From NCBI GenBank assembly GCA_963770155.1, contig CAVYOE010000001.1, positions 868,001 through 932,000 on the forward strand: a stretch of 64,000 nt of DNA, written 5' to 3'. The notes under the pieces were generated by a model. That model worked only from the letters and a program-made list of their open reading frames with translations, was not told the DNA's origin and made no database searches. Each line of letters begins with the position of its first letter. The stretch's first letter is position 1. This document shows, piece after piece, positions 51,471 to 60,686 of the stretch. This DNA is from CAVYOE01 sp963770155 (GTDB taxonomy: Bacteria; Actinomycetota; Thermoleophilia; Solirubrobacterales; 70-9). A program made the position numbers and the translations under genes.

Positions 51471-51971
51471 CTAAGCTCCGTCGCGCTCTGCCTGGAGCTT
51501 CTTACCCGCCTCGATCACCTCAAACGCCTCCTCGCGCGTGCGCCATCCCTCGACCCGCACCTCCTTGCCCTCGAGCTGCTTGTAGACCGAGAAGAAGTGG
51601 GTGATCTCGTTCTGGAGCTGGACCGGGATGTCGTCGAGCGTCTCGGCGTGGTTCCAGCCAGGGTCGTGGTTGGGGACGCAGACGACCTTGTCGTCCTCGC
51701 CCTTGTCGTCGTGCATCTTGAACACCGCGATCGCCTTCACCGGGATCACGCAGCCGGGGAAGGTGGGCTCTGAAACGCAGACCATGGCATCGAGGGGGTC
51801 GCCGTCCCGTCCCATGTGGCCCATCAGGTAGCCGTAGTCGGTCGGATAGACCATCGACGACGAGAGGAACCGGTCGAGGATGATCGCGTTGACCTCCTCG
51901 TCGTACTCGTACTTGTTGCGGCTCCCCTTGGGGATCTCGATGTAGGCGAGCAGCTCCTCGTCAGTTCCCAC
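51471..51971 (-). CDS. ppa: Inorganic pyrophosphatase
   Basis: 167 residues from GTG 51971; upstream codons overlap the divergent lipoprotein gene and are rejected. Family I signatures are visible: IEIPKGSRNKYEYDEE, YPTDYGYL, DGDPLDAMV (metal-binding Asp cluster), KGEDDKVVCVP and HFFSVYKQLEGKEV. The enzyme splits pyrophosphate to drive biosynthetic reactions, including acyl-CoA ligation, in the cytoplasm. Length is typical of bacterial hexameric forms. Confidence 0.92.
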   Translation of the reverse strand: MGTDEELLAYIEIPKGSRNKYEYDEEVNAIILDRFLSSSMVYPTDYGYLMGHMGRDGDPLDAMVCVSEPTFPGCVIPVKAIAVFKMHDDKGEDDKVVCVPNHDPGWNHAETLDDIPVQLQNEITHFFSVYKQLEGKEVRVEGWRTREEAFEVIEAGKKLQAERDGA

Positions 51972-51993
51972 ATCCGAAGTATCGTCCGTCGCG

Positions 51994-52980
51994 ATGAACA
52001 AGGTCGCCGCGCCGCTGGCGGCCGTCCTGCTGCTCGCCGCCGCGTTCGGACTGGCGGCCTGCGGCGGAGACGGTGCTGAACCGGGCGCCTCGGAGGAGGC
52101 GACCCTGGTCCTGGACTTCCAGCCGAACGCGGTCCACGCCGGCATCTACTCGGCGCTCGAGCGAGGCCTCTACGAGGACGAGGGAGTGGAGCTCACGGTC
52201 CGCGAGCCCTCCGCCTCCACCGACGCTCCGAAGCTGCTCGAGTCCGGCCGGGCCCAGTTCGCCATCCTCGACATTCACGACCTCGGATTGGCCCGGGAGC
52301 AGGGGTTCGACCTGGTCGGGGTGGTGCCACTGGTCCAGCGGGCGCTGGGCTCGGTGCTGGCGGCGCCGGAGATCAAGCGCCCCCGGGAGCTCGAGGGCAA
52401 GCGGGTCGGGGTCACCGGCCTGCCCTCCGACGATGCGGTCGTCGACTCACTGGTCGAGGCCGACGGTGGGGATCCGGACCTTGTCGACCGGACCACGATC
52501 GGCTTCAACTCCGTCTCGGCGCTCGCGGCCGGCAAGGTGGACGCGGCCACCGGGTTCTGGAACGCCGAGGGCATCGCCCTGCGCGAGCAGGGGGTCCCGT
52601 TCAGCGAGTTCCGGGTCGACGACTACCACGCCCCGCCCTACCCCGAGCTGGTCATGACCACGACGCGGAAGCTGCTCGACAGCGACCCGGAGCTGGTCGA
52701 ATCGATCGAGCGGCCACGGTCGCCGGCTACGAAGCAGTGCTCGAGGACGCTGACGCGGGGCTCGATGACCTGCTCGAGCGCGTGCCCGAGCTCGACCGCG
52801 ACGAACAGAAGGCCCAGCTCGAAGCAGTGCTCTCGTCGTTCTCGCCGCCGGGGCGGTTCGATCGCCAGATCCTCGACACCTGGGCCCGCTGGGACGTCCA
52901 GTACGGGATCCTCGAGCGCGAGCCGAACGTCGCCCAAGCTTTCGCGCTCGGATCTGGCCGTCGGCGCGCAAGAGGAGTAG
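51994..52980 (+). CDS. ABC-transporter substrate-binding lipoprotein (NMT1/THI5-like; frameshifted near the end)
   Basis: A lipobox (LAACGG, Cys23) after a signal peptide marks it as a lipoprotein. The NMT1/THI5-like periplasmic-binding fold is visible: LVLDFQPNAVHAGIYSALERGLYEDEGVELTV, AQFAILDIHDL, GKRVGVTGLPSDDAVVDSLV and PELVMTTTRKLL. Frame changes near 52712 and 52945 interrupt the C-terminal part (GYEAVLEDADAGLDDLLERVPELDRDEQ). Such proteins bind pyrimidine precursors, sulfonates or other organics. No permease or ATPase is adjacent; a nitrilase-type gene follows 11 bp later. Confidence 0.82.
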   Translation: MNKVAAPLAAVLLLAAAFGLAACGGDGAEPGASEEATLVLDFQPNAVHAGIYSALERGLYEDEGVELTVREPSASTDAPKLLESGRAQFAILDIHDLGLAREQGFDLVGVVPLVQRALGSVLAAPEIKRPRELEGKRVGVTGLPSDDAVVDSLVEADGGDPDLVDRTTIGFNSVSALAAGKVDAATGFWNAEGIALREQGVPFSEFRVDDYHAPPYPELVMTTTRKLLDSDPELVESIERPRSPATKQCSRTLTRGSMTCSSACPSSTATNRRPSSKQCSRRSRRRGGSIARSSTPGPAGTSSTGSSSASRTSPKLSRSDLAVGAQEE

Positions 52981-52990
52981 AACTAGGGCG

Positions 52991-53962
52991 ATGCGCGCTG
53001 CCGCGATCCAGATGGAGGCCGTTGTCGCCGACCTCGACGCCAACTTCGAGCTCGCGCGAGCGTCTGTCCGAACGAAGCCGTCGCCGAGGGCGCCGAGTGG
53101 ATCGCACTGCCGGAGTTCTTCACCACCGGGATCGGCTTCGTCCCGGAGCTCGGCGAAGCAGCGCTGGCGCCGGACGGCGCCGCCACCGAGCTCCTGCTCG
53201 AGCTCGCCGGGCGCCACGGCGTCACGATCGGCGGCTCGTTCCTCTGCCGCGATCCCGACGGCGAGGTCCGCAACGCCTACCTGCTGGCGACCCCCGAGGG
53301 GATCGCCGGCCGCCACGACAAGGACCTGCCGACGATGTGGGAGAACGCCTTCTACGTCGGCGGCGACGACGACGGGATCATCGAGGCCGGCGAGCTCACC
53401 GTCGGCGCCGCCGTCTGCTGGGAGCTGATGCGAACCCAGACGGTCCGCCGTCTGGCCGGCAAGATCGACCTGGCGATCGGCGGCTCGGGCTGGTGGACGA
53501 TGCCGGAGTGGCCCCCGGCGCCGATCACGCGCCGGATCGAGGCCCAGAACGCGCGCAGCGCCTGGAACGCGGTCCAGTCATTCAGCACCTTCCTCGGCGT
53601 CCCGTTCATCCACGGCGCCCACGCCGGCGCTCTCGAATGCGAGATGCCCTGGTCTCCGCTGCGCTATCGCGGCCATTTCCAGGGTGGCGCCGCGGTTGTC
53701 GACGCGCATGGCCGGGTGCTTGCCCGCCGCGACTGGCGCGAGGGCAGCGGCTACGCGATCGCCGAGGTCGAGCCGGGCCGGCGGGAACCGGTCGCCAAAC
53801 CGCCGGACCGCTTCTGGCTTCACCCTCGCGGCGCGGTCCCCGCCTTCACCTGGGAGTACCAGAAGCTTCACGGGCGGCCCTGGTACCGCAAGAACGTGGC
53901 GGGCCGGCCGGCCGCCGAGGTCCTCCGGCGAGCACCGCCGGACCGAGCCGGTCGCCAACTAG
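52991..53962 (+). CDS. Carbon-nitrogen hydrolase (nitrilase superfamily; frameshifted as given)
   Basis: It begins MRAAAIQMEAVVADLDANFE. The catalytic Glu is in GAEWIALPEFFTTGIG, the Lys in GRHDKDLPTMWENAFY and the Cys in GAAVCWELMRTQTVRRL, followed by LAIGGSGWW. Frame changes occur near 53066 and near 53925. About 320 residues. The family hydrolyses nitriles, amides, N-carbamoyl or ureido compounds; the substrate is not known. Its position after a substrate-binding protein for NMT1-type ligands suggests uptake and breakdown of a nitrogenous compound. Confidence 0.82.
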
Positions 53963-54288
53963 CCCGCGAGCAGCTTTTCCGCCAGCTCCGGCAGCTCCCG
54001 CACCATCCGCGAGCGCGGAACCACCAGCGCCGACGCCGGCCTCCTCGGCGCCGGGCCGCGACTCAGGGTCGGTGTGCTGGTGGAAGCCGAGCACCGGGGC
54101 ACCCCTGAGCCGCGACGGCGGCCGGATCGACCTCGTTGACGTCGGCGACGATACAGCTCGGCATGGCGCCCCGGGGTCGAGCCGGCGTCAGGCGCCAGGG
54201 CAGTCACCTCATGGCCGGCGCCGCTCAGGATCTCGACGACGCGGCTCTGGAGCATCAGGTCGGGAACGACCGCGACGACCTCGGCCAC
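53959..54288 (-). CDS. Receiver-like / hypothetical protein (frameshifted as given)
   Basis: It starts at GTG 54288 (VAEVVAVVPDLMLQSRVVEILSGAGHEVTAL), which looks like the first strand and helix of a response-regulator receiver fold. After one or two frame changes between about 54180 and 54010 it continues GVPVLGFHQHTDPESR and ALVVPRSRMVRELPELAEKLL. No output domain. Restored length is about 110 residues. It overlaps the end of the convergent nitrilase gene by 4 bp. Confidence 0.55.
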   Translation of the reverse strand: MAEVVAVVPDLMLQSRVVEILSGAGHEVTALAPDAGSTPGRHAELYRRRRQRGRSGRRRGSGVPRCSASTSTPTLSRGPAPRRPASALVVPRSRMVRELPELAEKLLAG

Positions 54289-54293
54289 GCGCC

Positions 54294-54661
54294 CTAGAGC
54301 GAGCGGCGCTGCGCGGAACTCGCGCCGCACGCTCTCAGGCCGGCCCCACATCTGGACGACCTCGGCGCGGCCCTCGCGGACGTCGCGCACGCTGCATCTC
54401 GCCCGCGATCCCCTCGCTGGTCGAGCTTCTCGAAGACGCCCGGACCGTCTCCGCGGCCGCTGCCTTTCCGAAGCTGTGGGCGATCGGGAATCCGCCAGTG
54501 CCAGTCGGCCTTCGAGTACGGCTGCGCGTTGACCTGGCTCAGCGATGACCGCGGCCTCGACGTAGCGGTCTTCGTCGGCTATCCGCAGGTCGAGCTCGAG
54601 GTCGGTCCAGTCGGGCGGAAGCGCGTCGACGTATCTGCTGGAACTCGTCGGCGAGGGCCAC
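54294..54661 (-). CDS. Hypothetical protein (frameshifted as given)
   Basis: From GTG 54661 the pieces VALADEFQQI, VDALPPDWTDLELDLRIADEDRYVEAAV, LSQVNAQPYSKADWHWRI, IAHSFGKAAAAETVRA and RDVREGRAEVVQMWGRPESVRREF can be joined with three or four frame changes. The result is a soluble ~120-residue protein ending at the stop at 54294, 5 bp before the receiver-like gene. I do not recognise a family. Confidence 0.5.
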
Positions 54662-54671
54662 GACGCGAAGC

Positions 54672-55374
54672 CTAGCCGCCGTCAGCCGCAACCCGCATCC
54701 GCCGCACCAGCTCGTCTCCGAGCGCGTGCTCGTGCCGTCGACCTCGACCAGCAGCGGCCCACCGAAGGGCTGGCGCCCGGTGACCTCGAGCTTGGCTCCG
54801 GGCAGGATGCCCGCGGTCCGAGAGGTAGCGAAGCATCGCCGGGTCGCTGTCGGAGACGCGGGCGAAGGTCGCGGTCTGCCCCTCCTCGACCTCGGCCAGC
54901 GGTGACGGTCCGGTCGTCCTTCGGCGCCGAGAGGTCGCTGATCGGGAATCGGGTCCCCGTGCGGGTCGTGGCTCGGGTCGCCGAGCTTGGCCGCGATCAG
55001 CTCCTCGAGCTCCTCGGAGATGTAGTGCTCGAGCACCTCGGCCTCGTCGTGGACCCGGTCCCAGGGCATCCCCAGCACCTCGCTCAGGTAGGTCTCGATC
55101 AGCCGGTGGTGGCGGATCACCTCGAGCGCGACCTCCTGGCCCCGCTTGGTCAGGCGGACGCCGTGGTAGGGCGTGTGCTCGACCAGACCCTCGTCGGCGA
55201 GCCGGCGCAGCATCGCCGAGGCCGAGGCCGGGGTGACCCCGAGCCGCTCGGCGACCGCCCCGGTGCTCACGGCCTTCGTCCCCCCGCGCCTGCAGCTGGT
55301 AGATCGCCTTGGCGTAGTTCTCGGCGCCGGCGCCGGTGCCGCGCTCGCGGGTGCGCGTTGTGTGCGTCGGTCAC
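54672..55374 (-). CDS. DtxR/MntR-family metal-dependent repressor (frameshifted as given)
   Basis: From GTG 55374 the N-terminal winged helix reads AENYAKAIYQLQ, VSTGAVAERLGVTPASASAMLRRLADEGLVEHTPYHGVRLTKRG. The dimerisation and metal domain reads RHHRLIETYLSEVLGMPWDRVHDEAEVLEHYISEELEEL. A C-terminal SH3-like FeoA domain (MLRYLSDRGILPGAKLEVTGRQPFGGPLLVEVDG) follows after frame changes near 54905 and 54730. It would sense iron or manganese. It starts 6 bp after the ZIP transporter stop. Confidence 0.82.
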
Positions 55375-55379
55375 CGGGC

Positions 55380-56589
55380 TCACACCGACACCAGCAGCGA
55401 GGTCGCGTAGAGGACGACGATGCCGGCGAGGATCCCCGGCGACCGAAGCTGGATGCAGCGCGCCGGCCGTCGTCGTCCCGGATCGAGGGCACCAGCTGCA
55501 CGATCACCTGGACGATCGCGCCGATCCCGATGCCGATCAGGAAGGTCGAGAGCTCGGGGTTGTAGGCGGAGGCGCCGATCAGGGCGCCGAGGATCGCCGG
55601 GCGCGCCTGCGATCAGCCCCGAGCAACGCCAGTCGCGTCAACCGCGGCCGCTCGCCGGCGGAGCAAGCGGCGCCACGATCGCCAGGCCCTCGGTCGTGTT
55701 GTGGATCGCGAAGCCGATCACGAGGAAGGCGCCGAGCGCCAGTGCCCCGATCGCGTACGCCGACCCGATCGCAAGACCCTCGCCGAGGTTGTGGAGCCCG
55801 ATCCCGATCGCGACCATCAGCGAGAGACGGAAGCCGCCGCCGGAGGCGCCTCGCTCCACCGCCTCGCGGCGCCGGTCACCGAGGTACCGGTCGAGGCCGG
55901 TGAGCGCGAGGTAGGCCAGCGCGGCGCCGATGAACAGCAGCTCGACTCCCCCGAAGGCACCGGCGCTGGTCTCTCCCAGCTCCAGCCCCTCGAGATAGGC
56001 GTCGACCGCGAGGAACGCGAGCAGTCCGATGGTGGCGGCCATCAGCACCCGAAGCCGTTCCCGGCCGATGCTCCGCAGGAACGGGATGAAGAGCATGCCG
56101 AGCGCCACCGGGATCACGCCGACATAGGTGCCGAGCAGCGCCATCAGCCCGAAGAAGCCCGCGTCCGCCTCGGGCGTCTCGACCGCGACGTCGATCTCGT
56201 GCTCGATCGTGGTTCCGGTCGAGAGCAGAATGAAGATCGCGTAGGGCGAGCCCTCCTGCCACGGGTACTCGAGCGTCAAGGTCTGCTTGCCGAGCCGGCC
56301 GACCTCGCCCTCGGGATCGGCGCCGTAAGTTGACGTAGGCGTCCGCGACCGCGACCTGGGCGACCTCGACGGCGTCGGGACCGGTGTTGCGAACGGTGAG
56401 CTCGATCTCGCCGGGGCGCAGAACGGTGCGCTCGACCTTGAGGTCCTCGGCCGGCGGCCCGCGGCGCTCGCCCAGCCCAGGCCCTCCCGCCAGGCCGAAG
56501 GCAGCGATCGCGATCGCGATCAGCACCAGCGGCCCGGCCCACAACATCCAGCGCGGCGCGCGCTCGGCAGCCGTGGTTCGAGCCTCCAT
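55380..56589 (-). CDS. ZIP-family metal transporter (frameshifted as given)
   Basis: The N-terminal part has one membrane helix and an extracellular beta region (ERTVLRPGEIELTVRNTGPDAVEVAQVAVADAYVN). It then changes frame near 56330. The ZIP core has eight helices with the metal-binding motifs VAIGIGLHNLGEGLAIG and GFAIHNTTEGLAIVAPL. Further frame changes lie near 55670 and 55450 before VVLYATSLLVSV. The C-terminal core resembles ZupT-like Zn/Fe/Mn importers. It is second in the operon, between the multicopper oxidase and the DtxR-like gene. Confidence 0.85.
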
Positions 56590-56626
56590 CACAAATGACA
56601 CCTGCTCCGCTGCGCGCCCGTGGGCC

Positions 56627-57749
56627 TCAAGCCCTCACCTCGAAGAAGCCCATCCAGCCGAGCTCGGCGAACTCGGTCTTGTGCGCGTGGAACATGTAGC
56701 TCCCCGGGTAGGGGAACTTCAGCTCCAGAACGGCCCGCTGCGCCTGCCCCTGGATGATCGTGTCGGTGAATTCGATCGGCTGCAGCGAGGTGCCGGTCGG
56801 GAAGTGGTGGAAGAAGTTGGCGTGGATGTGGAACGAGTTGATCGGGTCGTACTCGAGCAGGTTGGCCAGGTAGATCCGCACCGGCGCGCCGCGCCTCACT
56901 TCGATCGGCTCGTTGACGTAGTGGAAGGCGACCGTGTTGACCGCGTAGACCTGGTTGCCCTCCGCGTCGAAGTTGGTGTTGAAGCCGTTCATCACCATCA
57001 CGAGCTCGTCGGCTTCGGGCCGTCCCTGCTTCGGGTCGATGATGAAGGCGCCGTAGAGCCCGCGGGCGATGTGCTCGGCGAGCGGCCCGGCGTGGCAGTG
57101 GTAGAGATGCATGCCGAACGGCTCGGCTTCGAACTCGTAGGTGGTGCGCTCGCCGGGCTCGATCAGGCCTGCGCCCGACTCCGGGAACACCGTCCATCTC
57201 CGCCGGATGGAGCCCGTGGAAGTGGATCGTGTGCGGGTGCTCGGAGCCGTTGCCGAAGTGGATCCGCAGCAGCTCGCCCTCGCGGCAGCGCAGGGTCGGC
57301 CCCGGAACCCGGCCGTTGTAGGTCCAGGCCGGGTACTTGACCCCCGGCGCCACCTCGATCTCCTTGTCCATCGCGATGATCTCCCACTCCCGCAGCACGC
57401 GGCCGCTTGGAAGCCGGGTCGTCTTGCCCCAGTCGAAGTCGCGGAGGATGTCGGTCGGGTTGAAGCCGTTGGCGGCGTGGTCGACGACGGGCCCCTGCCT
57501 GAAGGTCGGGCCGTTCGGCCCCCCGCCGTGGACGGCCGTGTCGGCACCGTGGGAGCCGCCGCCCGCGGCGGTGTGGGTGATCGGCTCCTGCGCGTGAGCG
57601 CCGGAGATCGCCTTATGCACGCCGTCGTGGGGAACGAGCGCATGGATCGCCGGCAGCGCGCCGGCGGCAGCCCCACCGGCCAGCAGCCGGCGCCGGCTGA
57701 GACGGTGCCCGGCGTCAGAATGCTTTGAATTGTCGGTCTCGTCGCTCAA
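56627..57749 (-). CDS. Multicopper oxidase with Tat signal (frameshifted as given)
   Basis: The N terminus has a twin-arginine motif (RLSRRRLLAGGAAAGALPAIHA), so it is exported folded. The copper motifs are HTIHFHGLHP, MHLYHCH (both type 3/2 ligands), FHIHANFFHHFP and the C-terminal MFHAHKTEFAELGWMGFFEV. The last matches two-domain or nitrite-reductase-like multicopper oxidases. One frame change lies near 57190. The enzyme may oxidise metals (Mn, Fe, Cu) or organic substrates. The operon with ZIP and DtxR favours a metal role; a dyad lies just upstream. Confidence 0.88.
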
Positions 57750-57757
57750 ACTCCCTC

Positions 57758-57785
57758 AAATCTAGCACTGCCACGACCTAGATTT
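57758..57785. promoter_or_regulatory. Candidate operator for the metal operon
   Basis: A perfect inverted repeat AAATCTAG-N12-CTAGATTT, 9 bp upstream of the multicopper-oxidase start at 57749. It is in the 86-bp divergent gap to the aminomethyltransferase-like gene. Another TCTAGA follows at 57799. TTGACA on the minus strand (57791-57796 complement) could be a -35 box. The dyad could bind the DtxR-like protein; it differs from the classic DtxR box. Confidence 0.4.
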
Positions 57786-57835
57786 AGTCTTTGTCAACTC
57801 TAGAGCGGTCACGGTAGCTGCCTAGAATCGGGGCA

Positions 57836-58802
57836 GTGACCGAACTGCTCGTAGACCTGGACGGCCAGTACCGCGCGATGCGCCAGGAGGCGGGGCTGCT
57901 CGACCGCTCAGCCCGGGGCAAGCTCGTGGTCCAAGGGCGCCGACGCGGCCGATTACCTCCAGGGGCAGCTCACCAACGACATCGAGGGGCTCGACGCCGA
58001 GCACGGCTGCTACGCCGCGCTGCTCGACCGCAAGGGACACCTGATCGCCGACATGCGGGTGCTCCACCTGAGGAACCGGCGACCTCTGGCTCGACACCGA
58101 GCCAGAGACCCTGGAGCCCCTCCGCAGCCACCTCGAGCGCTACAAGATCGGCCGCGAGGTGGAGATCGCCGATGAGACGGACGACTGGTCGATTCTCTCG
58201 CTGATCGGGCCTGCCTCGGCAACCGTGGCCGGTACCGGCCCATTCGCCGCCGAACACGCTCAGCGCTTTCTGCCGGCCTTTGGCGGGCAACAGGGGCTCG
58301 AGGTGCTCGCGGTCGCCACCGACCTCGGCCTCGACCTGCTCTGTCGCAGCGAACGCATGAGCGAGGTGCAGGCCGCGGCTGCTCGACGCCGGCGCGGTCG
58401 AGGTGAGCGAGGATGCGGCCGAGATCATGCGGGTCGAGTCGGGCCGCCCCCGGTTCGGAGCCGAGCTCGGCCCGGAGCTGATGCCGGCCGAAGGCGGGAT
58501 CGTCGAACGGGCCGTCGACTTCGAAAAGGGCTGCTACATCGGCCAGGAGCCGGTGGCGCGCCTTCATTACAAGGGCAAGCCGAACCGCCACCTACGGGAC
58601 TGCGGCTGAGCGCGCCGGCTGCCGCCGGCGATGGACTGACTCTCGGCGAGAAGCAGGTCGGCACGATCGGGACCGCTTGCGTCTCCCCCGCACTCGGGCC
58701 GATCGCCCTCGCGTGTCGTCCGTCGCGAGGCCGAGCCTGGCGCGACATTCGACGGTCGGCGACGGCAACGCGTCCGCCGAAGTCGTCGAGAACTTCGGTT
58801 AG
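57836..58802 (+). CDS. YgfZ/GcvT-like folate-binding protein (frameshifted as given)
   Basis: It starts at GTG 57836 (TELLVDLDGQYRAMRQEAGLLDRS). It continues ADYLQGQLTNDIEGLD, GCYAALLDRKGHLIADMRVL, VERAVDFEKGCYIGQEPVARLHYKGKPNRHLRGLRL (the conserved KGCYxGQE signature) and a C-terminal barrel ending at 58802. Frame changes near 57930, 58075, 58378, 58600 and 58715 interrupt it. The KGCYIGQE motif points to YgfZ, a tetrahydrofolate-dependent factor for iron-sulfur cluster maturation, over true GcvT. A TAGAAT box (57823-57828) only 7 bp before the start suggests a leaderless transcript. Confidence 0.82.
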
Positions 58803-58814
58803 GGTTCGCGCAGC

Positions 58815-59252
58815 ATGGCTCGCGGCACACGGAGGGGCAAAAGCGTCGCCCTCGCAGCGCTGACGCTGCTCGTTCTCAGCTTCGCCGCGTTCGGCTGTGG
58901 CCGCGACGACTTCAAGAACGAGCCGCGGCCACCCCTGGCGCTCGAGGTCACGGTCGAGATCACCGCCGGCGCGGTGCAGGTCTCCCCGCCCAATTTCGGT
59001 GCCGGGCTCGCGAACTTCTCGATCGCCAATACCTCCGACCAGGAAGCGATCTTCCGGGTCGAAGGGCCCACCGCAAACGCCACTGCGGGCGAGAGCGAAC
59101 CGATCGCCGCCCGCGGCAACACGGTGCTCAAGGTTCCGCTCGAGCAGGGCAAATACGAAGCATCGGTCGTCGGCAACGACCGCATCACCCCGGCGAAGCT
59201 GACTGTCGGCCCGGAGCGCGAGAGCGCGCAGGACGACCTGCTGCTGCCCTAG
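58815..59252 (+). CDS. Putative lipoprotein
   Basis: 145 residues. A signal peptide with lipobox FAAFGC precedes an acylated Cys and a beta-rich domain (EVTVEITAGAVQVSPPNFGAGLANFSIANTSDQEAIFRVEGP). The strands suggest an Ig-like or cupredoxin-like fold, but no copper ligands are seen. It follows the YgfZ-like gene after 12 bp and shares the CTAG of its stop with the convergent gene. Function unknown. Confidence 0.7.
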   Translation: MARGTRRGKSVALAALTLLVLSFAAFGCGRDDFKNEPRPPLALEVTVEITAGAVQVSPPNFGAGLANFSIANTSDQEAIFRVEGPTANATAGESEPIAARGNTVLKVPLEQGKYEASVVGNDRITPAKLTVGPERESAQDDLLLP

Positions 59253-60607
59253 CCCTCCTCGGCCCGCGCGGGCTCGGACACCAGCGAATCGATTCGCTCG
59301 AGCCGTTCCTGCACTGAGGCGACCATTGCGTCAAGTCCGTTGCGCGCCTTGTCCGAGCTGGTCTTGATCCCGGTCAGGGTCGAACGGATGGCCTGGGCCT
59401 GCTTCAGCATCGAGACCGCTTCCTCGGCAGCGTCGCGCACGGCGGCCGGGTCGACGTCGAGCTCACGATCCCGGGCCATCGAGACCCGCGCCGCTGCAAG
59501 GCGGTAGGCGACCTCGAGCGCCAGACAATCCGGCTCGTCGCGGTCGACCGCGACGATCATCTTGTTCCCCTCGTACTCGGCGAGGGTCTCGCGGCCAGAG
59601 GGGACCTTTTCCTCCCCGGCCACGACCAGCACCCCGAAAGAGGCGGCGCGCGCCGCCATGCCTTCGTTGAGCTCGCGCCAAGCGTCATTCTTGGAGAGCT
59701 TCTTGTCCTTGGCCTCGAACACGATCCGGCCTTCCGCGGGCCCGTCGGCTGCGCCGAGCTCGACCAGGGTGTCGCCCTTCTTGCCGCCGCCCTCGGCTGA
59801 CTCGCCGCCGGTGTGCGACGCGGCGTCGCCACGCGCGCCTGCGATCCGCTCGATCGCCGCGTCGACCCGGTCCTCGAACGAGTGCCCCTTGCGGGTGCCG
59901 GCCTCCTCGGCCTCCTCGAGCGCGTCGCGGCCATGCTCGATCCCGGTGAGCTCGGCGATCTTCTCGACCAACTCGTCGAGCTTCGTCTCGAGCTTCTCGT
60001 CGCGTTCGTCCTGGTCGGCCTTGCGCTCCCTGGTCCAGTTGCGGATGTTGGCCAGCACGGGTCCGAGCGGGTTGCGCTCGTCGTCGGCCGAGAGCCGCTG
60101 CATGAACTGCTCGTCGCGCTGTTCGAGCATGCGCCGGATCTGGGCGTGAACCGCGCCCTCGCGGTCCTCCCCGAAGTGCTCGGCGATCAGGTCGGCAAGC
60201 TCGCCCGAATGGGATTGGAGCGCCGTGCCGAGGGCGCCCGGCGCCTCGGCGTCTCCGAGCGCCTTCTCCAGCGTCTCTTCGATCTGCTCGACCGCCTCGC
60301 GGTTCTGGCGCTCGATCGTTTCGCGGTGGGCTGCCTGCAGCCGCTCGAACTCGCGCTTGACGTAGTCGACCTCGGCGGCGACCTCCTCGCGGTCGAGCAC
60401 CCTCGCGCCGATCTCGATCGCCTTGGCGACGGTCTGCACCGCCTGGTGTCCGGCCTCCGTCCGCTGCCGGACCATGCGGGCGACCCTTTCGTCGTTGATC
60501 GTCAGGCCCTCGATCACGAGCCGGTCGCCGATGGCGCGCACGGCGCCGTCCGCCGGCGCCTGGGCGTCGCCTTCGAGCGGGAGCTGGGGCTTCTCGGATG
60601 CTTCCAT
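59249..60607 (-). CDS. Coiled-coil DUF2130-like (RmuC-like, PD-(D/E)XK fold) protein
   Basis: 452 residues from ATG 60607; upstream in-frame codons lie in the divergent ccr gene. A long charged coiled coil (about 50-250) is followed at ~275-370 by KKGDTLVELGAADGPAEGRIVFEAKDKKLSKNDAWRELNEGMAARAASFGVLVV. This matches the DUF2130/RmuC-type nuclease fold, with Glu-x-Lys in FEAKDK. A further helical end follows. Such proteins are linked to DNA rearrangement or repair, but function is unproven. The 79-bp gap to ccr probably holds divergent promoters. Confidence 0.7.
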   Translation of the reverse strand: MEASEKPQLPLEGDAQAPADGAVRAIGDRLVIEGLTINDERVARMVRQRTEAGHQAVQTVAKAIEIGARVLDREEVAAEVDYVKREFERLQAAHRETIERQNREAVEQIEETLEKALGDAEAPGALGTALQSHSGELADLIAEHFGEDREGAVHAQIRRMLEQRDEQFMQRLSADDERNPLGPVLANIRNWTRERKADQDERDEKLETKLDELVEKIAELTGIEHGRDALEEAEEAGTRKGHSFEDRVDAAIERIAGARGDAASHTGGESAEGGGKKGDTLVELGAADGPAEGRIVFEAKDKKLSKNDAWRELNEGMAARAASFGVLVVAGEEKVPSGRETLAEYEGNKMIVAVDRDEPDCLALEVAYRLAAARVSMARDRELDVDPAAVRDAAEEAVSMLKQAQAIRSTLTGIKTSSDKARNGLDAMVASVQERLERIDSLVSEPARAEEG

Positions 60608-60686
60608 CGGACTCACCAACGTAGTCGCGGCCCCGGACGCGAACCTGACGTAGGATCTCGGCTTCACCAGACCCCGAAGGAGGACC

